NCBI GenBank assembly: GCA_017993835.1
Contig: JAGOLX010000011.1
Coordinates: 62,001 to 126,000 of the forward strand
DNA: 64,000 nucleotides
Reading direction: 5' to 3'
DNA from: Phycisphaerae bacterium
GTDB lineage: Bacteria > Planctomycetota > Phycisphaerae > Sedimentisphaerales > Anaerobacaceae
Shown here piece by piece: positions 33,850-41,846 of the stretch (positions within the stretch are counted from its first letter, which is position 1; every line of letters starts with the position of its first letter). The translations under genes were made by a program, and so were the position numbers. A model generated the notes under the pieces. The model was given only the letters and a program-made list of their open reading frames with translations. It searched no databases and was not told where the DNA came from.

Positions 33850-34341
33850 TTAACGTTTCGAGAACTGGAATCTCCGCCTTGCACCTGCCTGGCCGGGCTT
33901 CTTCCTCTCGACCATTCTCGGGTCGCGAGTCAGCAGTCCGTTGTCCCTCAGGGCGCCGGTGTAGTTCTCATCGTAGGCCTTCAGAGCCCTGGCGACGCCG
34001 AGCAGGGCGGCGCCCGCCTGGCCCGTCATGCCGCCGCCGCGGACGTTGACGAAAACGTCGAACGACTTCTCCGCGTGCAACAGCTTCAACGGGGCGACCA
34101 CGGCCTTGCGGTCCTGATCTCTCTTGAAGTAGTCGTCCACCTCTCGCTTGTTGACCATGAGCTTGCCGTTGCCCGGTCGAATGCGGACGCGAGCGACGGA
34201 GGTCTTCCGTCGGCCGGTTCCCCACCAGTACCCGTACTTGGCTTTGCTCGAGTTCCCGGGCCCAATGACGACCTTGGGCTCGGCGGCCGGGGGCTGCGGG
34301 GCGGGTTCGACAGTCGTGTTTTCCGGTTTATTCTCTGTCAT
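33850..34341 (-). CDS. rpsI: 30S ribosomal protein S9
   Basis: The 163-residue S9 has GTGRRKTSVARVRIRPG at about residues 40-57, GGGMTGQAGA near 100 and the C-terminal ARRRFQFSKR tail that reaches the P-site tRNA. An N-terminal extension of about 35 residues, rich in proline and alanine, precedes the conserved core. It lies 21 bases downstream of rplM. Confidence 0.97.
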   Translation of the reverse strand: MTENKPENTTVEPAPQPPAAEPKVVIGPGNSSKAKYGYWWGTGRRKTSVARVRIRPGNGKLMVNKREVDDYFKRDQDRKAVVAPLKLLHAEKSFDVFVNVRGGGMTGQAGAALLGVARALKAYDENYTGALRDNGLLTRDPRMVERKKPGQAGARRRFQFSKR

Positions 34342-34362
34342 GGCTTTCTGATTCCACTTCGA

Positions 34363-34794
34363 TTAGAACAGTTGCACTTTCTGGGGTTGCTGCGCCTGAT
34401 GCTCGTGCTCGGGACCGCAGAAGACCTTCAGCCGGCTCAGGGCCTTGCGACCCATCTGGGTCTTGGGCAGCATCTTGCGAACCGCGGTCTCGATGATCCT
34501 CTCGGGCTTGCGCGCCATCACCTTGGCATAACTGGTGTAGCGATGCCCGCCCGGATACCCGCTGTAGGACTCGTAAGTCTTGGTCTCGGCTTTAGTTCCG
34601 GTGAGCTGCACCTTCTCGGCGTTGACCACCACGACGTAGTCCCCCATGTCCACGTGGGGCGTGTACGTCGGCTTGTTCTTGCCCATCAGAATCATGGCCA
34701 GCTTCGTGGCGATGCGACCGAGGACGGCCCCGTCCGCATCCACCAACAGCCACTTCTGCTCCACCTGACCCGGCTTAGCCATAAAGCTCTTCAT
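34363..34794 (-). CDS. rplM: 50S ribosomal protein L13
   Basis: The 143-residue L13 shows KWLLVDADGAVLGRIATKLA, GDYVVVVNAEKVQLTG and MLPKTQMGRKALSRLKVFCG, the standard family blocks. The ATG at 34794 agrees with the family N-terminus; the frame is open further upstream but without family similarity. Forms the conserved rplM-rpsI pair. Confidence 0.97.
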   Translation of the reverse strand: MKSFMAKPGQVEQKWLLVDADGAVLGRIATKLAMILMGKNKPTYTPHVDMGDYVVVVNAEKVQLTGTKAETKTYESYSGYPGGHRYTSYAKVMARKPERIIETAVRKMLPKTQMGRKALSRLKVFCGPEHEHQAQQPQKVQLF

Positions 34795-34834
34795 AAGCGT
34801 ACTCTCTTCTTTCTCTATGGTATAGAAACCCTGC

Positions 34835-34862
34835 ATTCTAGCATCAGAAAACGCGATGTCAA
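34835..34862 (-). promoter_or_regulatory. Promoter of rplM-rpsI
   Basis: On the minus strand a perfect TTGACA (34857-34862) and TAGAAT (34835-34840) are 16 bases apart, about 40 bases before the rplM ATG. One of the strongest promoters seen in the window. Confidence 0.65.
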
Positions 34863-34998
34863 ACCATTTTGCCACGAATTTTCCGGATTTCGTTTGGGCC
34901 AACTGACGAAATTCCCCCCCCGGTCGGCCCGCCGGCGTGGTATGCTGGCTTGAGGTTTCAGACGAGTCCTGAGAAGTGATACAGGCGAGGTCGGGCAT

Positions 34999-35361
34999 AT
35001 GGGAATGACGCCCGTCACCGTTACGGTCCGGAATCCGGCCCAGCCGGACAAGACGTGGGAAAGGCTCTTCCTGGTGGATACCGGAGCAGTCGATTGCTTG
35101 GTGCCCGGCAAGCACCTCCGTGCGATCGGACTGGAGCCGCGAGCGAAGCGGACCTACGAGTTGGCCGACGGGACGGAGATCCGGATGGACATAGGTGGTG
35201 CGGAGGTGGAGTTTATGGGCGATATCGCATGGGCCACAGTGATCTTCGGGCCGGACGACGCCGAGCCTATCCTGGGTGTAACGGCCCTGGAGTCCGTCGG
35301 CATCGAAGTGGACCCGCAGAGCCAGCAACCGAAACGCCTGCCCGCCGTCCGTCTGAAGTAA
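34999..35361 (+). CDS. Retropepsin-like (clan AA) aspartic protease domain protein
   Basis: The 120-residue single-domain protein contains FLVDTGAVDCLVP around residue 25, the DTGA active-site triplet of retropepsin-type proteases, and ILGVTALESVGIEVDPQ near residue 93, the hydrophobic-hydrophobic-Gly flap partner typical of small bacterial clan AA members. It would act as a homodimer. No signal peptide. Divergent from rplM, with the promoter region between. The substrate is unknown. Confidence 0.75.
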   Translation: MGMTPVTVTVRNPAQPDKTWERLFLVDTGAVDCLVPGKHLRAIGLEPRAKRTYELADGTEIRMDIGGAEVEFMGDIAWATVIFGPDDAEPILGVTALESVGIEVDPQSQQPKRLPAVRLK

Positions 35362-35430
35362 CGCAATGGAGTCTCAGTACTCTCCCAGGTTCACGCGACT
35401 TCTTGGCGTCAGGCCCGGATGAGTCGATAC

Positions 35431-35883
35431 TCACGGTGTGCCTCTGTAATTCGGAATGCCAGGCACCTGATCGGTCGCGTACTTCACGAAGAACTGCATT
35501 TCATCTGCTTCGCCGACGAAGGTGTAGTCGAGGACTACCCGCTTGTCGTCTGGGAACAGCGCTTCCTTACGCGAGACAAGGGACTCGATCTTCTGCTCTA
35601 CCTCAGGAGCCGATTGTCCGGGTTTAGCCGCCTTGTCCAACAGATCCTTGATCAGAGCAGGACGCTCACCCTTTGGCATCAGAGAGAGGTTCCAACAAGT
35701 CGTCGCAATCACAAGCGCCAAGCGACGATCGGCATCGTCCCGTGCAGAATCAAGCAGCGGCTGAGCTACATGCTCGATCGCCTCGGACAACTTGCTTTCG
35801 ACTGAGAGAGCCCGCTTGACCGACAAAGGAACTACGTCGTACCTCTCCGCTTGTCTCTTGAGTTTTCTCAGTGCGTTGCTCAA
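35431..35883 (-). CDS. Hypothetical protein, 150 residues, unknown family
   Basis: I do not recognise the family. The predicted start is a TTG at 35883 with an excellent CAGGAGG site 7 bases before it; upstream readings lack a ribosome site. The protein has a basic start (LSNALRKLKRQAERYDVVPLS), a helical middle with SEAIEHVAQPLLDSARDDADRRLAL, and a late FPDDKRVVLDYTFVGEADEMQFFV segment. It is lower in GC than its neighbours. No neighbour suggests a role. Confidence 0.5.
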   Translation of the reverse strand: MSNALRKLKRQAERYDVVPLSVKRALSVESKLSEAIEHVAQPLLDSARDDADRRLALVIATTCWNLSLMPKGERPALIKDLLDKAAKPGQSAPEVEQKIESLVSRKEALFPDDKRVVLDYTFVGEADEMQFFVKYATDQVPGIPNYRGTP

Positions 35884-36290
35884 ATCAGCCTCCTGAGAGG
35901 TTGGCCTGGCACGGGTATGCGGGCCAGGTCGAAAGGTAGAGATGAGAAGAAGGGAGGCGCGCCGGATGATTGTCTTGCCTCTGCCTGCAGACATGGGTGG
36001 CAAGGTCCCGGAACTTCAACTCCCAGGTGCGTCTCGGTTCACAGGTCGCCCAAAGCTGCAGCTCTCAGAGGGTAGATCGTCTGATCCCCGCGCACCAAGG
36101 ACGCGCTTCCCCGCATGACCTTACCTACGATAGATAAGAATCTGCCTATCGTAGTCATAAATACCTCCGTTCTCGTGCTAAGCACGCGAGAGGTTGGTCA
36201 TGATTAGGAAGGCACGTCGCCTCCCATGTTCTCATCTTCACTTTTCAACTTGACCCACTGCACCCACGGCGCGCGACCAAACCGTCAGTC
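35884..36290. other. Intergenic region upstream of the unknown gene, with two hairpins
   Basis: No gene. A perfect 8-bp inverted repeat TACGATAG/CTATCGTA with a 12-base spacer lies at about 36125-36152, and a CGTGCT-AA-GCACG hairpin at about 36174-36186. They could serve as a regulatory site for the downstream minus-strand gene or as a terminator for nrdJ; neither has a clear T-run. Confidence 0.45.
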
Positions 36291-39200
36291 CTAGGAACAG
36301 CCCATGGAGTTGCCGCAGTTGAAGCACTTGTAGCAGGTGCCGTTTCGGACGGTGATCGAGCCGCAGATGTCACAGGCCGGGGCGTCGTCGCCGAAGTGCT
36401 CGAACTGCTCGTTGAACTTCTGGATGAGCGTGGCCTCTGCCTGGGTCCCGTCATCGGCGACGTTGGCAACGACCGGGGCGAAGCTCCCGATCCGGCTCGG
36501 TCGGCCGCCGATGCGGTCCAGCGGGGAGGCGGGCGTCTGTCTGGCGGGGGCGTCGCTCTCCTTCGACTTGGCTTCGGCGCCCTTGGCGGCCTTCTTGCCG
36601 TTGCCGGGAGTGCCGGCGGCCTTGGCCTCTGCGATCTTGTGTGCGAGGTCCTGGGTCTTTTCCACCAGCTCGCGGGCGGTGGTCACGGTCTTGTTGCCGT
36701 TGCCGGCGGCCGCGGCGGTCCGGTTGGGCAGGTTCTTGTCCGCGTAGCCCGGGATGAACTGGCAGCCGAGCCAGCAGAAGATGTAGTCGATCAGGCTCTT
36801 GGCGAACGGGATGTCCCGGTTGCTGGTCATGCCGGAAGGCTCGAACCGGGCGTGTCGGAACTTGTCCACCAGCGTGATGAGCGGTACGCCGTACTGCAGC
36901 GCCATCGACGTACACGTGCCGATGACATCCATGAGGCCCCCGACGGTGCTGCCTTCCTTGGCCATAGTGATGAACAACTCACCAGGCTGACCATCCTCGT
37001 ATAGCCCCACCGTCAGGTAGCCTTCATGTCCAGCTACGGAGAATTTGTGCGTGATGCTGTGTCGCGTGTCGGGCAGCCTCCTGCGGAACGGCCTGCCCGC
37101 CGGGACCGCCTCGGCGCCCTTCTTGCCCTTGGCGTCCTTGTGCTTGTCCGTCGAGACGGGCTGGAGACGCTTGGAGCCGTCCCGATAGATCGCGACGGCC
37201 TTGAGACCGAGCTTCCAGCCTTCCATATAGGCCGCCAGGATCTCCTCGGTCGTGCTCTCCTTGGGCATGTTGATCGTCTTGCTGATGGCCCCGGAGATGA
37301 AGGGCTGGACCGCCGCCATCATCTTGAGGTGCGCCATGTAGTGGATAAACCGCTTGCCGTTCCTGGGCTTGAAGGCGCAGTCGAAGATGGGCAGGTGCTC
37401 CGCGGAGAGCTTGGGTGATCCCTCGATGGTCTCTTGCGCGTCGACGTAGTCGCAGATGGCCTTGATATCCTCCGGGGAGTACCCGAGTCGCTCCAGGGCC
37501 ATGGGCAGCGTCTTGTTGACGAGCTTGAGCATGCCGCCGCCGGCGAGGAGCTTGTACTTGATCAGGGCGATGTCCGGCTCGACCCCGGTCGTGTCGCAGT
37601 CCATCATGAAGCCGATCGTGCCGGTCGGCGCCAGGACCGTGACTTGGGCATTTCGAAAACCGATCTTTGCTCCGGCGTCCACCGCTTCGTCCCAGGCGTC
37701 CTTGGCGGCGTTTCGCAGGTAGTCCGGACAATGCGTTTCCGGCAGGTCGTTCGCGTGCTGGCGGTGCATGTTGACGACCTTGAGCATGGGCTCCTTGTTC
37801 TTCTCGAACTCCTCGAACGCGCCCTTGAGGTGTGCCATCTCGGCGCTGGCGGCATAGGCGGCGCCGGTCATGATCGCGCTGACCGCGGAGGCCAGCGACC
37901 GGGCCTGGTCGGAGTCGTAGGGCAGCGCCAGACTCATGATGAGCGACCCGAGATTGGCGAACCCCAGCCCGAGCGGGCGGAACCGGTGGCTGTTGACCGT
38001 GATGGCCTTGTCCGGATAGCTCCCGTTGTCCACCAGGATCTCCTGGGCGATGACGAACAGGCGGACCGCCTTCTTGAAGGCGGCCACGTCGAACGACCCG
38101 TCCTCCCGACGGAATTTCATCAGGTTCAGGGAGGCCAGGTTGCAGGCGGAGTCGTCGACGAACATGTATTCGCTGCACGGGTTCGACGCGTTGATCGGCC
38201 CGGAGTTTGGGCAGGTGTGCCAGCGGTTGATCGTGCTGTGGTACTGGACGCCCGGGTCGCCGCAGATCCGCGTCCCTTCTGCGATCAACTGCATCAGCTC
38301 GCGGGCGGGGTACTGGCCCATCTTCTTGCCCGTTGTGACCGCGTGCGTGGTCCAGGTGTCGTCCTTCTCGACCGCCTGGAGGAACTCGTCGGTGATTCGC
38401 ACCGAGAGGTTGGAGTTCTGGAACATGACGCTGTCGTAGGCTTCGCTGTTGTGCTCGCCGCTATAGCCGGCTTCGATGAGGGCCCAGGCCTTCTTCTCCT
38501 CGACGGTCTTGCAGGTGATGAACTCCTTGATGTCAGGGTGGTCGATCTTGAGCGACTGCATCTTGGCGGCCCGTCGGGTCTTGCCGCCGGACTTGATGAC
38601 CGCCGCGATCTGGTCATAGACCCGCATGAAGCTCAGCGGGCCGGAGGGCTTGCCGCCGCCGGCGAGCTTCTCCCGGCTGCTCCGCAGGGTCGAGAGGTCG
38701 GTCCCGGTCCCCGAGCCGTGCTTGAACAGCATGGCCTCCGAGGTCGCCAGACGCATGATGTCCTCCATCGAGTCCTTCACCGACTGGATGAAGCAGGCGG
38801 AGGCCTGGGGGTGCTCGTAGCTGTTCTCGCAGGGGACCGCGTCCTTCGCCTTCGGGTCCCAGTAGAAATTGTGCTTGCCGCCGGCGATGTCGTAGACGTC
38901 GTAGAGGCCCACATTGAACCAGACCGGGGAATTGAACGAACCCGCCTGGTTCACGCACAGCCAGGCCAGCTCGTTGTAGAAGGTCTCCGCGTGCTCCTGG
39001 GTCGCGAAATACCCGTCCTTCAGGCCGCGATCCGCGATCGTCTTGCACACGCGATGCACGAGCTGCTTGACCGAGCGCTCCCGCTGGCCGCCCTCGATGT
39101 CGCCGTAGAAGTACTTGCTTGCGACCACCTTGGTGGCCAGTTGGCTCCAGTTGACCGGGACCTCGATGTCGTCCTGCTCGAAGACCGCTTCGCCCGTGTC

Positions 39201-39374
39201 GCTGGAGATTTTGGCGGAGCGCGTCTCCCACTCAAGCTGTTCGAACGGATGCACCCCCGGCGTCGAGAAGAAAGGCTCGATGGGCAAGCCTTTGGCATTC
39301 TCCGTCTGGGCGGCCTTCCTGGCCCGCACACGCTCGCTCTTGAATGGGTTCTCAGGGTCAAACTTGTAAGCCAT
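36291..39374 (-). CDS. nrdJ: Vitamin B12-dependent (class II) ribonucleotide reductase
   Basis: NrdJ makes deoxyribonucleotides with adenosylcobalamin and needs no oxygen. The 1027-residue protein has SFNSPVWFNVG, then SACFIQSV and NASNPCSEYMF (active-site Asn-Cys-Glu), HRFRPLGLGFANLGS, and LAPTGTIGFMMDCDTTGVEP. A TSCPD-like region follows (LYEDGQPGELFI, GTCTSMALQYGVPL) and the C-terminus is a zinc-finger-like CDICG...CYKCFNCG...C, which supplies the re-reducing cysteines. GGAGG before the ATG at 39374 fixes the start; a 16-bp NrdR-type box lies about 30 bases upstream. Confidence 0.96.
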   Translation of the reverse strand: MAYKFDPENPFKSERVRARKAAQTENAKGLPIEPFFSTPGVHPFEQLEWETRSAKISSDTGEAVFEQDDIEVPVNWSQLATKVVASKYFYGDIEGGQRERSVKQLVHRVCKTIADRGLKDGYFATQEHAETFYNELAWLCVNQAGSFNSPVWFNVGLYDVYDIAGGKHNFYWDPKAKDAVPCENSYEHPQASACFIQSVKDSMEDIMRLATSEAMLFKHGSGTGTDLSTLRSSREKLAGGGKPSGPLSFMRVYDQIAAVIKSGGKTRRAAKMQSLKIDHPDIKEFITCKTVEEKKAWALIEAGYSGEHNSEAYDSVMFQNSNLSVRITDEFLQAVEKDDTWTTHAVTTGKKMGQYPARELMQLIAEGTRICGDPGVQYHSTINRWHTCPNSGPINASNPCSEYMFVDDSACNLASLNLMKFRREDGSFDVAAFKKAVRLFVIAQEILVDNGSYPDKAITVNSHRFRPLGLGFANLGSLIMSLALPYDSDQARSLASAVSAIMTGAAYAASAEMAHLKGAFEEFEKNKEPMLKVVNMHRQHANDLPETHCPDYLRNAAKDAWDEAVDAGAKIGFRNAQVTVLAPTGTIGFMMDCDTTGVEPDIALIKYKLLAGGGMLKLVNKTLPMALERLGYSPEDIKAICDYVDAQETIEGSPKLSAEHLPIFDCAFKPRNGKRFIHYMAHLKMMAAVQPFISGAISKTINMPKESTTEEILAAYMEGWKLGLKAVAIYRDGSKRLQPVSTDKHKDAKGKKGAEAVPAGRPFRRRLPDTRHSITHKFSVAGHEGYLTVGLYEDGQPGELFITMAKEGSTVGGLMDVIGTCTSMALQYGVPLITLVDKFRHARFEPSGMTSNRDIPFAKSLIDYIFCWLGCQFIPGYADKNLPNRTAAAAGNGNKTVTTARELVEKTQDLAHKIAEAKAAGTPGNGKKAAKGAEAKSKESDAPARQTPASPLDRIGGRPSRIGSFAPVVANVADDGTQAEATLIQKFNEQFEHFGDDAPACDICGSITVRNGTCYKCFNCGNSMGCS

Positions 39375-39402
39375 TACGCGCCTCCATGCCGGCAAACCGA
39401 AA

Positions 39403-39418
39403 CCACTATATATAGTAA
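39403..39418. promoter_or_regulatory. Putative NrdR box upstream of nrdJ
   Basis: The perfect palindrome ACTATATATAGT (39405-39416) matches the central 12 positions of the NrdR-box consensus ACAC-w-ATATAT-w-GTGT. NrdR is the ATP/dATP-sensing repressor of ribonucleotide reductase genes. It sits about 30-45 bases before the nrdJ start. Only one convincing box is visible, whereas NrdR often uses two. Another palindrome, CTGGGCT-c-AGCCCAG, lies at 39426-39440. Confidence 0.65.
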
Positions 39419-39985
39419 GGGAGAACTGGGCTCAGCCCAGATGTTGTTGCTTGTTTCCAACACGAGTATTCGCAGACTACTGGCAATCTCCGCTCGTGTA
39501 AAGGTCTAAAAGAGAGAAATTTCGCGCTTGGACAATAGGCATTCTTCTTAACCCTTGAGATTGCTGAATCTACGTGCGAAAAAAAAACTGTGGTGGGTGA
39601 CGTCGGCCTGGGGAACAGTCGTTCGCCTGGGCCTTCTGGGCAGTTGAATCCGCGAATGCACGACCTCGCGTGGCACGCCGCAAACCGTTTGCGCCGGCCA
39701 TCCAGAGGCTGTTCCCCGGCGTGTGCAGATGCATGCGGACCCCTCATTTTCGGTGGCCGGGCAAGTAACTGGCCGTGTGTTAGTTCACGAAGAGCCGGCG
39801 CCAAATCAAGTGGGCCCGCCGGGTGTCCGGCCGCGCCCATCTTGTGCGAGAAACCGTCCTTGGCAGTTGCACGATGCTCTCCTCAGTTCTACAATGAGAG
39901 CGGATCTGTCGGAGTACGATTGGCCTGAGCGGTCTATCTTAATAGCGATGTGCTGGTGGCACTCTTCTTAAGGAGGACCTTGGCT
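39419..39985. other. Long structured intergenic region between nrdJ and the prepilin-like gene
   Basis: About 565 bases without a supported gene. GGGGAACAG (39611-39619) is perfectly complementary to CTGTTCCCC (39709-39717), and between them CGCAAAC-c-GTTTGCG forms another perfect hairpin near 39681-39695, so the region can fold extensively. On the minus strand a run of nine T follows at about 39580-39588. A structured leader of nrdJ or a separate RNA is possible. I could not match the adenosylcobalamin riboswitch core, tmRNA, RNase P or SRP RNA. Confidence 0.3.
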
Positions 39986-40807
39986 ATGCGTGGCAGACAT
40001 GCATTCACCCTCATCGAGCTGCTTGTTGTCATCGCTGTGATAGCAATCCTGATGGCGATCCTGATGCCGGCCCTTCAGCGGGCCCGCGGTCAGGGACAGC
40101 GGGCGGCCTGTCTGAGCAACTGCAAGCAACTGGGTCTGGCGTGGACCATGTACGCGGACGAGAACGACGACAAGATCGTCAACGGTGCGGCGGGCTTCAG
40201 CAATCTGGTCAATACGACCTGGGCCAGCCACGCCAACGAGAAGGCCTGGGTGGAGCAGTGCTGGGCCAGCGATTACGGATCCGGCGGGCAAATGCCGGCA
40301 GATAACCAGAAGAGGGCGATTCAAGCAGGGGCGCTCTGGCCCTATGTGAATCAGGTGAACCTCTATGCGTGTCCCGCCGGTACGCGAGGTGAAATGCTCA
40401 CGTACGCCATCATGTTCTCCATGAACGCTGTCTGCTACGATTGGATTCGGAACGTCAAGGGGGCTCACGTCAAGAAACGAGTCGAGATCCGTCCCAATCC
40501 GGTCGAGAGGGTGGTCTTCATCGATGAGGGATGGGTGACCCCCGACGCGTACGCGGTCTACTACCTCCAGGAGGTCTGGTGGGATGACCCGCCGGTTCGC
40601 CATGGGGACGGCACCAACGTCAGTTTCGCCGACGGTCACGCGGAATTCAAGAAATGGGTCGGCGTCGACACGATCAAGTTAGGCCGTGCAAGGGTGCGAG
40701 GGCACGGAGGCTCCGGCGCGGTGCCCACCAGTGACGACGGGTTTGCCGATTTACACTGGCTCCAGAGGGGTTGCTGGGGCAAGCTCGGGTATACCCCTTC
40801 CCGCTGA
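39986..40807 (+). CDS. Prepilin-type N-terminal methylation domain protein (H-x-DG family), copy 1
   Basis: The 273-residue pseudopilin begins [20 protein letters not shown], a type III prepilin signal with Ala rather than Gly at the cleavage position before FTLIE, followed by a long hydrophobic helix. The globular part has [13 protein letters not shown] and a CPAG cysteine, and ends with [17 protein letters not shown], the H-x9-DGH block of the large planctomycete pseudopilin group. It is exported and assembled, or released, by a type II/IV-like machinery not present here. AAGGAGG lies before the ATG. A close paralogue follows 230 bases downstream. Confidence 0.88.
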   Translation: MRGRHAFTLIELLVVIAVIAILMAILMPALQRARGQGQRAACLSNCKQLGLAWTMYADENDDKIVNGAAGFSNLVNTTWASHANEKAWVEQCWASDYGSGGQMPADNQKRAIQAGALWPYVNQVNLYACPAGTRGEMLTYAIMFSMNAVCYDWIRNVKGAHVKKRVEIRPNPVERVVFIDEGWVTPDAYAVYYLQEVWWDDPPVRHGDGTNVSFADGHAEFKKWVGVDTIKLGRARVRGHGGSGAVPTSDDGFADLHWLQRGCWGKLGYTPSR

Positions 40808-40914
40808 CGCGGCCCTGCGGGTCTTGGATCGCAGGAGAAGCCTCTCGATTGCCGGCATCCCGGGGGACCTGCGTCCTCGTGGCGCTTTTTCGACCGATAA
40901 ATCGGCTCTGCCGG

Positions 40915-40943
40915 TTGCAAAGGGTCTTCTGGGCGTGTAGAAT
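40915..40943 (+). promoter_or_regulatory. Promoter of the second prepilin-like gene
   Basis: TTGCAA (40915-40920) and TAGAAT (40938-40943) are 17 bases apart and TG directly precedes the -10 box. The start codon is about 100 bases further, so copy 2 has its own promoter. Confidence 0.6.
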
Positions 40944-41040
40944 AGACTAGCATGCCGGGGAACACCTGGCCGTGGCGACTCATCCTTGTCTTGGATGTGT
41001 AAGAACGCCGACGGGGTTTCGTATTAGGAGGATCTGAGCT

Positions 41041-41841
41041 ATGGGTAGAAGGCACGCCTTCACTCTGATTGAGTTGCTGGTTGTCATCGCGGTGATCGCG
41101 ATCCTGATGTCGATCCTGATGCCAGCCCTTCACCGGGCCCGCGAGGGGGGCAAGCGGGCCGCCTGTTTGAGCAACCTCAAGCAACTGACCCTCGCCTGGA
41201 ACATGTACGCCGATGAGAACGACGACCGGCTCGTCAACGGCGCCACAGGCTACAGCAACAGCAACCAGGCCTGGGGCGATCACAGGAACGAACTTGCCTG
41301 GATCGACGGCTACCACCCGGAGCCTACCCAGTATGACTTGCAGGTAGGGGACATCGAGAGAGGCGCCTTATACCCTTATCTGAAGAACCCGAAGATCTAC
41401 CGGTGTCCCACCGGGCGGCGAGGCCAGGCGCTGACCTACTCGATCATGTTCTCCATGAACGCGGTCTGCCACACGTGGGTCCAGGGGGTCAAGGGCGCCC
41501 ACGTCAAGAAGAGGACGGAGATCAGGCCGAACCTCGCCCAGAGAGTCGTCTTCATCGACGAAGGCTACATGACGTCCGACGCCTACGCGGCCTACTATCA
41601 GCAGGAAGTCTGGTTCGACAATGCACCGGTCCGACACGGGGATGGAGTGACCGTTTCCTTCTCCGATGGGCACGTCGAGCACTGGAAGTGGAGAGGCACG
41701 GAGACCATCCAATACGCCAGGGATCACGAGAACATGGGTCCCACGGGTTGGACGCCCACCACGGACGAAGGATACGCGGACCTCTACCAAGTTCAGAAAG
41801 GCTGTTGGGGCAAGCTGGGGTATACGCCCACCCACCAATAG
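41041..41841 (+). CDS. Prepilin-type N-terminal methylation domain protein (H-x-DG family), copy 2
   Basis: The 266-residue paralogue of copy 1 begins [20 protein letters not shown] and shares most of its blocks ([17 protein letters not shown] for [54 protein letters not shown]). The two therefore arose by tandem duplication but each kept a promoter and ribosome site. It converges with the CotH exoprotein gene with only five bases between the stops. Confidence 0.88.
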   Translation: MGRRHAFTLIELLVVIAVIAILMSILMPALHRAREGGKRAACLSNLKQLTLAWNMYADENDDRLVNGATGYSNSNQAWGDHRNELAWIDGYHPEPTQYDLQVGDIERGALYPYLKNPKIYRCPTGRRGQALTYSIMFSMNAVCHTWVQGVKGAHVKKRTEIRPNLAQRVVFIDEGYMTSDAYAAYYQQEVWFDNAPVRHGDGVTVSFSDGHVEHWKWRGTETIQYARDHENMGPTGWTPTTDEGYADLYQVQKGCWGKLGYTPTHQ

Positions 41842-41846
41842 ACTTG

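Noticed and set aside
39419-39985. Cobalamin riboswitch in front of nrdJ
   Set aside because: The AdoCbl core (GGTGAAAATCC-like and the terminal AGCCAGGAGACC box) could not be found on either strand.
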